Shown: positions 23,560 through 32,771, counted from the first letter of the stretch. The stretch is 40,880 nt of DNA from Candidatus Saccharimonadota bacterium (GCA_017515285.1 JAFWGN010000001.1:1-40880); one strand, 5' to 3'. Notes: a model not told the origin generated them from the letters alone. Program-made: numbers and translations.

Positions 23560-23565
23560 TATAAT
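23560..23565 (+). promoter_or_regulatory. -10 box of the FAD oxidoreductase gene
   Basis: TATAAT at 23560-23565, with predicted start near 23572. An ATG at 23573 is in another frame and closes after ten codons, so this gene has a true short leader. Confidence 0.5.
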
Positions 23566-23597
23566 AATATATATGTCTAATTTCGGTGGGCAATTTT

Positions 23598-25187
23598 ATG
23601 AATAAACTGGCGATCTATCTCAATCGCCATCTTATCGGCAACGTCTTCGACAAAGACTCGATTTTGGACGCCTATTCAACCGACCGCTCCCTCTTAAAAA
23701 TCAAACCTCGCCTCGTTGCCGTCCCCGAAACCACCTCCGACGTCAGAAAGATTTGCCGTTTCGCTAACCAACTCTCCGAAAAGGGCTACGATTTGAAAAT
23801 TGCCGTTCGTGGCGCCGGACTCTCCAAAACCGGCGCCGACCTCACCTCCGGCCTCGTCATCTCGACCGAAAAACTCAACCACGTCCGCGAACTCGACGCG
23901 CACGATCGCCTTGTCCACGTCCAAGCCGGCATGACCCTCGGAAAACTCAACGCCATCCTCGCACCGAACGGCCTCACTCTACCTGTCAGCGCCGACCCGG
24001 AAGAAACCATCGGCGGGCTCATCGCCACCGCCCCGCGCGACGATTACTCGAAACGCTACGGCGGGATTATGAACTACGTCGATCGCATCGAAGTCGTCCT
24101 CGCAAACGGCGATTTAATCCAAACCTCGCGCATCCCTTCCGGAAAACTCATCATAAAAAAAGTTGGCCACTCCTTAGAAAGCGAGATTTACGAAAAACTC
24201 GACAAACTCCTGATTAAAAACTCCGAGCTAATCTCGACTCTTCCGGAAACTTCCCGCCTCGGCTACCCGGGCTTGAAATACATCAAGCGCAACAATGGCC
24301 ACGTTTTCGACTTGCTTCCGGCCTTCTTCGGCTCCGAAGGGTCGCTCGGCATCATCACCGAAGTCATCCTCCGTTGCGAAGTTCTCCCCCCGCGCGAACA
24401 CCGTCTCTTCGCCGTCTTCAATAAACTAAAACCTGCCGAGGATTTTATGACAAGCGTCGAAAAACTCGATCCGCTCTCCGTCCGCCTCTTCGACAACCGC
24501 ATTTTCAAGCGCGCCGACGATTTTGGAAAAAAACCCGATTTGCTCACCCGTAAGTTCGACGAAGAGGGCTACCTCGTCCTCGTCTCCTTCAACGACAAAC
24601 CCCCCCGCTCTCGCCGCAAGGTCAAAAAATGCCTCCGCCTTCTCCCAAAATCCGCCTACGTCTTCCAAGAGTTCCAAAAAAACGCCGCCGAATTTGACGC
24701 CTTCGACTCGACGCTCGTCTCTTACCTTAACGACAGCGGTTCCAAGGAACGCCCGAACCTACTGCACGATTTCTATGTTCCAAAAGAAAAGCTCGAAGAG
24801 TTGGTCGAAAAACTAGCCGAACTCGAAAAAACCTACAAGCGCCCCCTCGAGCTCTACGGTTCTCATCTCACCGACGTCTATTCCGTCCGCCCCGAATTTA
24901 ATCTTGAAAAAATCGACGACCGTCGCGCCTGTTTAACCTTGCTTCGTGACTTCAATAACGTCTTAAAGGACCTCGGTGGCAATCTCGCCGGTGGTCTTCC
25001 CGAAGGCCGCCTCAAATCCCTCGTCGTCTATTCCGACATCGACGAAAAAGAAAAGAAACTCTATTCTACGGTCAAAAAGATTTTCGACAAAAACAACATT
25101 CTCGCCCCCGGCATAAAAACCGACTGCGACATCAAAAACACCGTCCGCCACCTCCGCGCCGAACCGCTAAGCGGAATCATTAACTAA
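23598..25187 (+). CDS. FAD-binding oxidoreductase (GlcD/D-lactate dehydrogenase type)
   Basis: A flavoprotein of about 529 residues in the VAO/PCMH family. The FAD-binding domain shows RLVAVPETTSDVRKICRFAN, RGAGLSKTGADLTSGLVIS, DPEETIGGLIATAPRDDYSKRYGGIMNYV and FGSEGSLGIITEVILR. The C-terminal half matches the FAD-linked oxidase cap that binds hydroxy acids, ending in the NILAPGIKTD region. Such enzymes oxidise D-lactate, glycolate or similar 2-hydroxy acids. No membrane segment is evident. I prefer the ATG at 23598, preceded by GGTGGG; an in-frame GTG at 23586 would add four residues. It stands alone between tmk and tig, so the electron acceptor is unknown. Confidence 0.88.
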   Translation: MNKLAIYLNRHLIGNVFDKDSILDAYSTDRSLLKIKPRLVAVPETTSDVRKICRFANQLSEKGYDLKIAVRGAGLSKTGADLTSGLVISTEKLNHVRELDAHDRLVHVQAGMTLGKLNAILAPNGLTLPVSADPEETIGGLIATAPRDDYSKRYGGIMNYVDRIEVVLANGDLIQTSRIPSGKLIIKKVGHSLESEIYEKLDKLLIKNSELISTLPETSRLGYPGLKYIKRNNGHVFDLLPAFFGSEGSLGIITEVILRCEVLPPREHRLFAVFNKLKPAEDFMTSVEKLDPLSVRLFDNRIFKRADDFGKKPDLLTRKFDEEGYLVLVSFNDKPPRSRRKVKKCLRLLPKSAYVFQEFQKNAAEFDAFDSTLVSYLNDSGSKERPNLLHDFYVPKEKLEELVEKLAELEKTYKRPLELYGSHLTDVYSVRPEFNLEKIDDRRACLTLLRDFNNVLKDLGGNLAGGLPEGRLKSLVVYSDIDEKEKKLYSTVKKIFDKNNILAPGIKTDCDIKNTVRHLRAEPLSGIIN

Positions 25188-25231
25188 TCCTTGCCAAATC
25201 TCTAAATCTTTGCGCTTTGTGGCATTATTTA

Positions 25232-25240
25232 TGATATAAT
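25232..25240 (+). promoter_or_regulatory. tig extended -10
   Basis: TGATATAAT (25232-25240) ends 7 nt before the ATG at 25248. GAGG occurs in those 7 nt but would be upstream of the predicted transcript start. Confidence 0.7.
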
Positions 25241-25247
25241 TGAGGAC

Positions 25248-26528
25248 ATGAAAGTTAAAACCAAGCAATTATCCGACACCCGTGTCAAAGTCACGGTTAC
25301 ACTAGAAAAATCCGATCTCGATCGCGCCGAAGACAAAGTCGTCGAGCGTCTCATTAAGGAAGTCCGACTCGAAGGCTTTAGAAAAGGTAAAGCTCCGCGC
25401 GAACTCGCCGAACGGGTCCTCGACAAAAACCAAGTCATGCAAGAAACCGTCGATTACGCCGTCCGAACCACCGTTCCCTCCGCTTTTTCCGAGGCGTCGA
25501 AGAACCCGCTCGTCATTCCGAAAGTCGAAGTAACCAAATTCGTTCCCGGCGAATCCGCCGAATACACCGCCGAAGCGGACGTTCTCCCGGAAATTAAACT
25601 CGGCGACTATAAGAAGCTGAAAGTCAAAAAGCCCGAAATTAAAGTTGAAGAAAAGGACATCGACGAAATCGTCGAAAACATCCGCAAGGCCTATTCTGAA
25701 AAGAAAGTCATGAAAAAGAAAGCGGAAATGGGCGACGAAGTAATTATCGACTTCGTCGGAAAGAAAGACGGCGAACCGTTCAAAGGTGGCACTGCCAAGG
25801 ATTACGCCCTCACTCTCGGCTCCCACTCGTTCATCCCCGGCTTCGAAGAGGGAATCGTTGGACACGAATCCGGCGACAAGTTCGACCTTCCACTCACTTT
25901 CCCGAAGGATTACGGTGAGAAAACCCTCGCTGGCGCGAAAGTTGTCTTCGAAGTTTTAGTGAAGCAAGTCAACGTAATCGAACTCCCGAAGCTAGATTCC
26001 GACTTCGCGAAGAAATGCGGCCCGTTCAAGGACATGAAGGAGCTCCGCGCCGACATCGAGAAGAACTTGAGAGGCCAAAATGAGTATCGAATCAATAACC
26101 AGTTCAAGGACGACCTCGTCGAAGCCCTCGTTAAGGTCTCGACCGTCTCCGCTCCGGAAATCTTGGTCGAAGACCAAATGCGCCTCATCCGCGCCGACCT
26201 CGAGCGAAACGCCGCCTCGCAGAAAATCAACTTCGAGAAGCTCCTCGAAGCGAGCGGCTACACCAAGGAAAGCTGGGAAAAGGAAGCGAAAGACCTCGCC
26301 GAGCACCGCGTAAAGGCGTCCCTCGTTCTCCAGACTCTCGCCGGCGAACTCAAGATTAAGATCGACGACGAAGAAGTTTCCGCGAAAATCTCCGAACTCC
26401 GTGACGTCTACAAGAAATCTCCCGAGGCCTTGAAGAACTTAAAAGACCCGCGCGTTAAAATGGACGTGAGGAATCGCATGGCGATCGAGAAAACTCTCGA
26501 CACCCTCGTCGAACTAAACTCCAAGTAA
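25248..26528 (+). CDS. tig: Trigger factor
   Basis: Ribosome-associated chaperone with prolyl isomerase activity. The 426-residue product has the ribosome-binding N-terminal domain with the signature GFRKGKAPRELAE, and a central FKBP-type domain (GDEVIIDFVGKKDGEPFKGGTAKDYALTLGSHSFIPGFEEGIVGH). A long helical C-terminal domain follows (about residues 250-426), containing PAPEI-like SAPEILVEDQMRLI. Length and domain order are standard. It is a single-gene unit with a leaderless promoter and no clear terminator. No clpP or clpX follows, unlike in many bacteria. Confidence 0.97.
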   Translation: MKVKTKQLSDTRVKVTVTLEKSDLDRAEDKVVERLIKEVRLEGFRKGKAPRELAERVLDKNQVMQETVDYAVRTTVPSAFSEASKNPLVIPKVEVTKFVPGESAEYTAEADVLPEIKLGDYKKLKVKKPEIKVEEKDIDEIVENIRKAYSEKKVMKKKAEMGDEVIIDFVGKKDGEPFKGGTAKDYALTLGSHSFIPGFEEGIVGHESGDKFDLPLTFPKDYGEKTLAGAKVVFEVLVKQVNVIELPKLDSDFAKKCGPFKDMKELRADIEKNLRGQNEYRINNQFKDDLVEALVKVSTVSAPEILVEDQMRLIRADLERNAASQKINFEKLLEASGYTKESWEKEAKDLAEHRVKASLVLQTLAGELKIKIDDEEVSAKISELRDVYKKSPEALKNLKDPRVKMDVRNRMAIEKTLDTLVELNSK

Positions 26529-26558
26529 AATAACCTTTACCTTTTTGCCCAATTTGTA

Positions 26559-26573
26559 TATAATAAATATTAT
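26559..26573 (+). promoter_or_regulatory. Promoter region of the surface-protein pair
   Basis: TATAAT (26559-26564) lies 11 nt, and TATTAT (26568-26573) 2 nt, before the ATG at 26576. TTGCCC (26545-26550) is 17 nt upstream of the second. The first box gives a short leader and is preferred. Confidence 0.45.
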
Positions 26574-26575
26574 AT

Positions 26576-27163
26576 ATGATTGGGCAAAATTCTTATCTAA
26601 ACAATAACCCTAATTCGGGCGCTCCAGGAGCAATTTACAGTCCCGCGGGAAACCGGGGAATCCCGAACTCCCCAAATCTTCCAGGAAGAAGGAATAGATT
26701 TAACAAACCCGTCCCGCTCATTATCGGTGGCGCAGTCCTTCTTATCAGTATCGTCGCGGCGGTAGTCGTTTTCCTCGTCCTCCCTGCGTTAAGCCCCAAT
26801 CCCACTACCCCCACCGCAACCATCTCCGAAGACAACAAACTCTCCATCTCCGGCGACAAGTCCACCGAAGAGGCCAAAAAGCAATTCGACGACGTCATCT
26901 CTTCCGCTAAGTCCACCGAAGAAGCCATGGACGCCACCTTCGCCAAAATCGGCTTCGAAATCATGTCCGGCGAATACGAAACCGCCCTTTCTGAACTCTC
27001 CTCGATAAACGAATCCAACCTCTCCGACTTCGACCAATACCGTCTCCATAACTACTATACGACCGCCTACACCAGCCTCGGCAACACCAAAGAAGCTGAA
27101 CGTCATCAAACCCTCGCAAGTGAAGCGCACGAACGCGACCTCGCCTCATTTACGTTGGAGTAA
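26576..27163 (+). CDS. Single-pass membrane protein of unknown function
   Basis: 195 residues: a Pro/Asn/Gly-rich cytoplasmic stretch (1-46), one membrane helix (about 47-70), a Pro/Thr linker, then an extracellular helical domain (about 85-195). The duplicated KSTEEA segment and the SGEYETALSELSSINES...YTTAYTSLGNTKEAERHQ region resemble a tetratricopeptide repeat hairpin. I recognise no named family. The gene ends 10 nt before a giant secreted protein gene and shares its promoter. It may help assemble or anchor that protein, which is inference from position. No Shine-Dalgarno sequence at its own start. Confidence 0.7.
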   Translation: MIGQNSYLNNNPNSGAPGAIYSPAGNRGIPNSPNLPGRRNRFNKPVPLIIGGAVLLISIVAAVVVFLVLPALSPNPTTPTATISEDNKLSISGDKSTEEAKKQFDDVISSAKSTEEAMDATFAKIGFEIMSGEYETALSELSSINESNLSDFDQYRLHNYYTTAYTSLGNTKEAERHQTLASEAHERDLASFTLE

Positions 27164-27173
27164 GCACGGGAAT

Positions 27174-30100
27174 ATGAAGAGCGGTAAAGAAATAGTAAAA
27201 AAACCTTTAGGTGCCGTTTTTGGGTTAATCTTCATTTTTACCCTCTCGATATCTACTTTTTTTGCCCAAAGCGTTGACGTTTCGGCAGCATCGCAATACA
27301 AGAGTTGTTATTCTCTGGGTTTACCGAACAATTGCAGCGTTAAGGATAAATGTCTGAAAATGGCAAAAAATAAATACGGTGAAGCAATCTACGAAATGAA
27401 CAAAAAAACCTTCGTGACTCGATGTGGGAAAGTACAGGATAATGGCCAAAACTACGGCACCATTATCCTTGCCGACAGATACTATCCTGAATTACTCGGA
27501 CCGTATAGTACAAGGCTGAACGTCATTCGTGTTGTTTTGGGTCCAAAAGGAGGGAGTGCGGATGGGGCAAGAAACAATACAGAGACCTGCTTCAAGCCCC
27601 TCAATGGAAGTTTCACGCCAAGCTCGGTCAACATCGGTCCCGTTTATATGTCAGCTAATTATGGTTGGTCGGATTTAGAAAGAGCCGGCTACAATAGCAT
27701 TAACGTCAATCTAAACAATATAGAAATCACCGAAGAATCCGACGGTAAATATAACGGAGAAGTAGAATTTCGTTCTTTTTTGAACTCGCCCGATTGTTCG
27801 AGAAATGGATCCGATAATAAAATGTATTTTGGATTTTATAAAATCACCCAAATCAACCACGGCCAACCAAAAGTTGACAAAAGCGGCACCGAGACTAACC
27901 CCGTAACTGTTTCTATTGACGATAAAATCACCTTTACTCATAGCTTGAGTCGCAACGACGGTTGGGGTGGCAACTCGGCGGAATTTCCGGAAGTTTATAG
28001 CTTGAGCGGAGGTGAATCATGGTCGAGCTTTAAGTTCGGGAAAAGCGAGGAATATATAAAAATCACTGAAGAAAAATCTATTACGAGCCTTAACCTCGAG
28101 CCAAACAAGGTAACTAAAGTCTGCTCGAATTTAATTCACCATAACTACCTTGGCTATAATGGATATACTCCTCGCTCTCGCGAAGATAGTGTCGGCGAAA
28201 GCGAAATCTGCACCTACGTCAAACTCGGCCGCACCTTTACCGCAACCAATCTTGGCTATTCCGCCGCAACGACGAGCACCGGCCAAACCGCTTATGACCG
28301 AACCTCGACCCTCATCAACCTCCCGAACGGTTACCAAACTTCCGTTTCCGGCGATGGGGGGATCCTCGTCTCGAACTACAGCGTCGCTTTCGTCCACAAG
28401 GTTGCCACCGTCAACGGCGAAGACAACAACGTCGAGTTTAAATATAAAGTCGAGCAAAAAATCGACGGCGGTTCCTGGACCACCGTCGTAAACGAAACGA
28501 CAATAAAACGCAAGTCGAGCGGAGGCTGGCTCATGGTCCGAGATGCCACCGGGAATAACGCCGTCGCGTTCACTCTCGACTTTGGTGAGTCAAAAACCGT
28601 CTGCGAAAGATTAACCATCACCCCGGTTACCTCGGTCTTTGGCGGCGACGGCACCATTCTTACCACCGAAAGCGGCGAAAGCACATCCACTGTCTGTGGA
28701 ACCATCACTAGAACAACCCCACGGTCCGAGACGCGAAAAACCAGCGTAAAGTCCACCGTTGACGCCAGTAGCATCTCCGCCACCAACACGGAACAAGGCG
28801 AAGGTAACATTGCCAAATTCGAAGGCAATTCCCGCCTCTCGAGCTACAGCGTCAACTTCGGCCACTACCTGAAATTCCCGGCCCCCGAATCCCCATATTC
28901 TTACGGCGACCAATCTTTCACCTACACCGTCGAGCGAAAAGTCGACAATGGCGCCTATGCCGCCGTCTCGAATGAAAAGGACGTTTCCATAGCCGTCTCT
29001 CCCGACGGGGAATATCATCTCCTCCGATATAACGGTGACGTCACCGCAAACATTCCAAACTTCGGCCAAACCACCACCGTCTGCGAACGCGTTACGGTAA
29101 AACCCAGTGAAATTACTTTCTTCGAAAAGGGCGCCAAAGCCCCCGTCCCAAAGGATAGTTATATCACCTCCGAAGTCTGCGCCGAAATCAACCGCCCAAT
29201 ACCAAAAACCCTAGAAATCACTGCAACCACTTCCGCCGGGCTAGACGGCGCGAACACGTCAAATGACGGCACCTACTATGTCATCAGCTCCGACCACCAA
29301 CTTATCTTCTACCACAGTTTCCGAAATGATTCCGATACCAAAAAAACCCTAGTCACTAACTACAAAATCAAATACACCAAAACCCTAAATGGCCAAACCG
29401 AAACCGGCGAAAAAACTGGCAAAGTTTCCGCTCCCGACCGCAATTCGAACCCCGACGTCGCTACTAGCCCTTGGAAACTAAACTTAAAAGACGGCGACCA
29501 AGTTAGAATCTGCGAAAGTGTCGATTTTACCCCCTCGAATTACTATCTTCATAGCGACTACACTTTGGAAGCCCTAAACGTAAGTGGCGGCTCCAAAGAA
29601 CACTGCGTTACGATTATCCACCCCGCTCCGACCGAATATGAAGACCCCAGCCCTAATCCGTCCGATGCGGGTTATAACATCACCGTCGATGCCACTTCTA
29701 CTGCCACGCCCGCGAGCCCCGGCACCGAAGTCTCCGACACGCCAAGTCCCTCCGGCGCTTACTATATAAAATCCAACACCGTCGCCGTAAATTACGCCCA
29801 CCGACTCTCCCGCAGGAACGTCGTCCACACCGACGTCGATAGCACCCCGACCGGTGACGTCTCCGTCTATTATCGCTTTGCCGACCCGTCGTCCAATTTT
29901 AGCGCAGCTTCCCTCCGCTCCACTCATGTCGCCACTGCCGCTATCGTAAAAAACAACTCCGCGACCGACTGGCTCACAAGCAATTCCACCGACCCTCTAA
30001 AGAAGGCCAACACCATCGTCTCCACCGTCCCCGTTAGCGAAACCCCAACCACCGTCTGCCAATCTATCTACTATCTTTCGAGCCGTTACTTGAGCTACGG

Positions 30101-31604
30101 AACCTACTGGTCCATAAACGGTGTTAGGCTCAAAGACATCAATCCAAGCCTTTCCTACGCCAACAAGCTTCTCCGTTCCCGCATCGTCTCCGTCGATACC
30201 GTCGGAAAATCTTCCCCCGCCTGCGTAAAACTCATCCGCCCCTACAACTTCCACATCACCGAAATCGCCTCGCATAGTAACGAGACCGCCACCGTCGTTA
30301 ACTCCGGCTCAACCACCTCCGGCAGTTTCGACATCACCGTCGGGAAAAACGACCCAAGTTACCTCTTAACCGACATCCCGAACGCCGAAATTCGCACCAT
30401 CGGCTTCGTCTTGAACAACAAGCCCGCAAATTTGAACGGCGGCGTTACCTCCGGCGACCCGTGCGCACTCTTCGGAAACGCCACTAATTGTAATTCAAAC
30501 CTCGCCTCCGAGACCACCAACATCCACGCTTCAAACGCCTCCGCAAGCGGCACTAACTACTACGCTAACGGCGACACCTACACCTTCACTTTCCGCACCC
30601 AAAAATTCACCGTCCCGACCCTTGCAACCAACCAAAAATACTGTCTCGCCATTGCCGTCTCTCCCACCTCTTCCGGACCTAGCGGCGGCGTCGGCTTCTC
30701 GGGCAACTTCGACCGCACCTGGACCGTCTCGAGCGCGTCTTGCGTCAACATTGGTAAAAAACCAACCTTCCAAATCTGGGGCGGTTCGCTCATGACCGCC
30801 GGCGGTGTCAAAACCTCAACCACGAGCGTCATCGACGGAAACGGTAACACCGCCTACTTCGGCTCATGGGACGACTTCGCCATCATCGCCGCAAAAGAAG
30901 CTAAATCTCCCGCCTCCGGAGCGACACTCATTTCCGGACTCCCCTCGGGAACTTACACCAAATGCAACATCTCCCCGCTCACCATCGCCAACCAAAAATG
31001 CGCCGACGATTACGTTGGTAATTCCGGCATCATCCGCTCAAACACCGTTTTCAAAAAACTCTACGACCGCTACCTTGCCGACCCAACTAAATATCTCAGC
31101 CGTTCAACCCTCTCTCCCGCCGATTTTGAAGCGGCCGTCGCCCTCGCCAACAGCAACCAGTCTCCTGCCGTCATTTATAGCGAATCAAATCTATATATTG
31201 ACACTAACATCTACATGAACGGAAGAACTAATACACCGAACCGTATCTACCCCGCCTTTATCATCGCCAAAGGCGACATTAATATCTCCCCGAATGTCAT
31301 CAACCTCGACGCTTGGCTCATCTCTGACTCTGGAACCGTCAACACTTGCGCCGACTCCGCCGGAAACTCGTTGCGCTCTAGCGCTGACACTTGTAACGCC
31401 CCCCTCCACATCCGCGGCGCAATCCTCGCAAACAAAATCATCTTCGACCGCACTTCCGGCGCCGACCTTGCCGAAGGTACCATCAAATCCCCCGCCGAAC
31501 TAATCGACCTAAGCCCCATCTACTATCTCTACTCCATCAGCGAATCCACCACCGACGCCCAACCCGTAACCACTTATCTTCGCAAAATGCCCGTCCGTTA
31601 CTAG
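27174..31604 (+). CDS. Giant secreted/surface repeat protein
   Basis: 1476 residues with a signal peptide (positive start, hydrophobic stretch to FFAQS, likely cleavage near VSAAS). The mature part is Ser/Thr/Asn-rich beta-type sequence. Six successive units share paired cysteines: VCSNLI...EICTYV, VCERLTITP...TVCGTI, VCERVTVKPS...EVCAEINRP, ICESVDFTPS...EHCVTIIHP, VCQSIYYLSS...PACVKLIRP and YCLAIAVSP...ASCVNIG. A distinct C-terminal domain begins at KPTFQIWGGSL and ends YYLYSISES...; it shows no LPXTG or C-terminal helix. I do not recognise a named family; adhesin or host-contact roles are plausible. The ATG at 27174 precedes the signal peptide; an earlier in-frame GTG (27120) lies inside the previous gene. 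Confidence 0.85.
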   Translation: MKSGKEIVKKPLGAVFGLIFIFTLSISTFFAQSVDVSAASQYKSCYSLGLPNNCSVKDKCLKMAKNKYGEAIYEMNKKTFVTRCGKVQDNGQNYGTIILADRYYPELLGPYSTRLNVIRVVLGPKGGSADGARNNTETCFKPLNGSFTPSSVNIGPVYMSANYGWSDLERAGYNSINVNLNNIEITEESDGKYNGEVEFRSFLNSPDCSRNGSDNKMYFGFYKITQINHGQPKVDKSGTETNPVTVSIDDKITFTHSLSRNDGWGGNSAEFPEVYSLSGGESWSSFKFGKSEEYIKITEEKSITSLNLEPNKVTKVCSNLIHHNYLGYNGYTPRSREDSVGESEICTYVKLGRTFTATNLGYSAATTSTGQTAYDRTSTLINLPNGYQTSVSGDGGILVSNYSVAFVHKVATVNGEDNNVEFKYKVEQKIDGGSWTTVVNETTIKRKSSGGWLMVRDATGNNAVAFTLDFGESKTVCERLTITPVTSVFGGDGTILTTESGESTSTVCGTITRTTPRSETRKTSVKSTVDASSISATNTEQGEGNIAKFEGNSRLSSYSVNFGHYLKFPAPESPYSYGDQSFTYTVERKVDNGAYAAVSNEKDVSIAVSPDGEYHLLRYNGDVTANIPNFGQTTTVCERVTVKPSEITFFEKGAKAPVPKDSYITSEVCAEINRPIPKTLEITATTSAGLDGANTSNDGTYYVISSDHQLIFYHSFRNDSDTKKTLVTNYKIKYTKTLNGQTETGEKTGKVSAPDRNSNPDVATSPWKLNLKDGDQVRICESVDFTPSNYYLHSDYTLEALNVSGGSKEHCVTIIHPAPTEYEDPSPNPSDAGYNITVDATSTATPASPGTEVSDTPSPSGAYYIKSNTVAVNYAHRLSRRNVVHTDVDSTPTGDVSVYYRFADPSSNFSAASLRSTHVATAAIVKNNSATDWLTSNSTDPLKKANTIVSTVPVSETPTTVCQSIYYLSSRYLSYGTYWSINGVRLKDINPSLSYANKLLRSRIVSVDTVGKSSPACVKLIRPYNFHITEIASHSNETATVVNSGSTTSGSFDITVGKNDPSYLLTDIPNAEIRTIGFVLNNKPANLNGGVTSGDPCALFGNATNCNSNLASETTNIHASNASASGTNYYANGDTYTFTFRTQKFTVPTLATNQKYCLAIAVSPTSSGPSGGVGFSGNFDRTWTVSSASCVNIGKKPTFQIWGGSLMTAGGVKTSTTSVIDGNGNTAYFGSWDDFAIIAAKEAKSPASGATLISGLPSGTYTKCNISPLTIANQKCADDYVGNSGIIRSNTVFKKLYDRYLADPTKYLSRSTLSPADFEAAVALANSNQSPAVIYSESNLYIDTNIYMNGRTNTPNRIYPAFIIAKGDINISPNVINLDAWLISDSGTVNTCADSAGNSLRSSADTCNAPLHIRGAILANKIIFDRTSGADLAEGTIKSPAELIDLSPIYYLYSISESTTDAQPVTTYLRKMPVRY

Positions 31605-31630
31605 ACAATTTTAAGAAGAAGTAGTATAAT
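31602..31630 (+). promoter_or_regulatory. rpsL-rpsG promoter
   Basis: TAGACA (31602-31607), a 17-nt spacer and TATAAT (31625-31630). The -35 overlaps the stop codon of the surface protein gene. The leader is about 75 nt. Confidence 0.8.
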
Positions 31631-31649
31631 AGAAGTAATAGAGTTTCAC

Positions 31650-31679
31650 GTCTCGAGGCTATGCTGAAGTTGTCGAGAC
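31650..31679 (+). promoter_or_regulatory. rpsL leader hairpin
   Basis: GTCTCGA (31650-31656) pairs perfectly with TCGAGAC (31673-31679). The 16-nt interior includes TGAAGTT (31665-31671), placed as in the rpsJ leader. The CTCGA...ATG...TGAAGT order also resembles the E. coli 16S rRNA segment around CTCGACTCCATGAAGTCGG, part of the head region bound by S7 (from memory). Possible autoregulatory S7 site; inference. Confidence 0.5.
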
Positions 31680-31711
31680 AATAAATCTAATAAATAAAGG
31701 AAATTTTTAAC

Positions 31712-32125
31712 GTGCCAACTATCAATCAGTTGATTCGAAAGCCCCGCAAAAAGGCTGCCAAAAAGTCAAAATCCCCGGCTCTCGGCTCCATCGTCAACAC
31801 CTTAAAGACCCGCTACTACGACCAAGCCGCCCCACTCAAACGTGGCGTCTGTATCAAGGTAACGACCAAGACCCCGAAGAAGCCGAACTCCGCGCTTCGC
31901 AAGGTCGCCCGTGTCCGCTTGACTAACGGCCAAGAAGTCTGGGCCTACATCGGCGGCGAAGGCCACAACCTTCAGGAACACGCCGTCGTCCTCGTTCGCG
32001 GTGGACGCGTCCCGGATCTTCCTGGTGTCCGCTACCATATCGTCCGCGGAACGCTCGACCTCCAAGGTGTCGAAGGCAGAAAACAGGGCCGCTCGAAATA
32101 TGGCGCCAAGAAAGGAGATAAATAA
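31712..32125 (+). CDS. rpsL: 30S ribosomal protein uS12
   Basis: Decoding-centre protein of the 30S subunit. The 137-residue product starts at GTG with AAAGGAAA 8 nt upstream. Conserved segments include [13 protein letters not shown], the streptomycin-relevant [57 protein letters not shown] and a basic C-terminus. Lys in TPKKPNS is the residue at which streptomycin resistance usually arises; here it is the sensitive form. It overlaps rpsG as TAATG. fusA and tuf, the usual next genes of the str operon, are not here. Confidence 0.98.
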   Translation: MPTINQLIRKPRKKAAKKSKSPALGSIVNTLKTRYYDQAAPLKRGVCIKVTTKTPKKPNSALRKVARVRLTNGQEVWAYIGGEGHNLQEHAVVLVRGGRVPDLPGVRYHIVRGTLDLQGVEGRKQGRSKYGAKKGDK

Positions 32126-32604
32126 TGCCTCGTAAAACCACTAAATCCCTAGAGCGCAAAGTCTCCCCCGACCGCCGCTACCAAAGCGTCCTCGTTCAGC
32201 GCCTAATCAATAAGTCCATGCTCGACGGCAAGAAACAGGCTTCCGAGCGTGCCGTTTACGCCGCTTTGGAAGGCGCCGCCAAAAAACTCAAGAGTGAAGA
32301 CCCGGTTGAGGTTTTTGAAAAGGCTCTCGCGAATATCTCCCCGGATTTCGAAGTTAAATCCCGCCGCGTCGGTGGTGCGAACTACCAAATTCCGTTCCCA
32401 ATCGCCGGCCACCGTCAACAACATTTCGCCTTCACTTGGCTCGTCCAAGCCGCCCGCGCTAGAAAAGGAATGCCCTATTCCAAGCGCCTCGAGGCCGAAA
32501 TCATTGACGCCTACAACGAAACCGGTGCCGCCTTCAAGAAGAAAGAAGACTGCCACCGCATGGCCGAAGCCAACCGCGCCTTCGCGCACTTCGCCCGAGC
32601 GTAA
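32125..32604 (+). CDS. rpsG: 30S ribosomal protein uS7
   Basis: Primary binder that nucleates the 30S head. The 159-residue product shows SPDRRYQSVLVQRLINKSMLDGKKQ, the conserved VKSRRVGGANYQIPFPI and a complete C-terminal helical part (ARARKGMPYSKRLEAEI...CHRMAEANRAFAHFA). The ATG overlaps the rpsL stop (TAATG), with AAAGGAGA upstream, so translation is coupled. In E. coli S7 regulates the str operon by binding its mRNA. Here the hairpin upstream of rpsL is the obvious candidate site. A large inverted repeat follows the stop. Confidence 0.98.
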   Translation: MPRKTTKSLERKVSPDRRYQSVLVQRLINKSMLDGKKQASERAVYAALEGAAKKLKSEDPVEVFEKALANISPDFEVKSRRVGGANYQIPFPIAGHRQQHFAFTWLVQAARARKGMPYSKRLEAEIIDAYNETGAAFKKKEDCHRMAEANRAFAHFARA

Positions 32605-32625
32605 TCTGCGAATTCGTAAAAGCGT

Positions 32626-32747
32626 AAAACAAGAAAAAGTCTTTCCGAAACCGTGTCCCGAAATTCTTACGAGAATTTCGAAGTGAGCGAACCCCGTAAC
32701 GACGGGCGTGAGCGAACAGGGTTGAGAAAAGACCTTTTTCTTGTTTT
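32626..32747 (+). ncRNA. Nested-hairpin element C after rpsG
   Basis: The outer stem is AAAACAAGAAAAAG-TCTTT (from 32626) with the complementary strand at 32726-32747 (14 pairs, one bulge, then 5 more). It encloses a perfect 9-bp hairpin, CGAAATTCT-TACG-AGAATTTCG (32659-32680), and CCCGT-AACG-ACGGG (32693-32706). Two GAGCGAA repeats flank the second. The 3' arm motif GAGAAAAGACC (32724-32734) is identical in element A (1076-1086), while the distal stem differs but stays complementary. It may act as a terminator or boundary between rpsG and gapA, or as a stable RNA. Confidence 0.55.
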
Positions 32748-32771
32748 CCGAAACTGCTTAATCTTGCCTTT

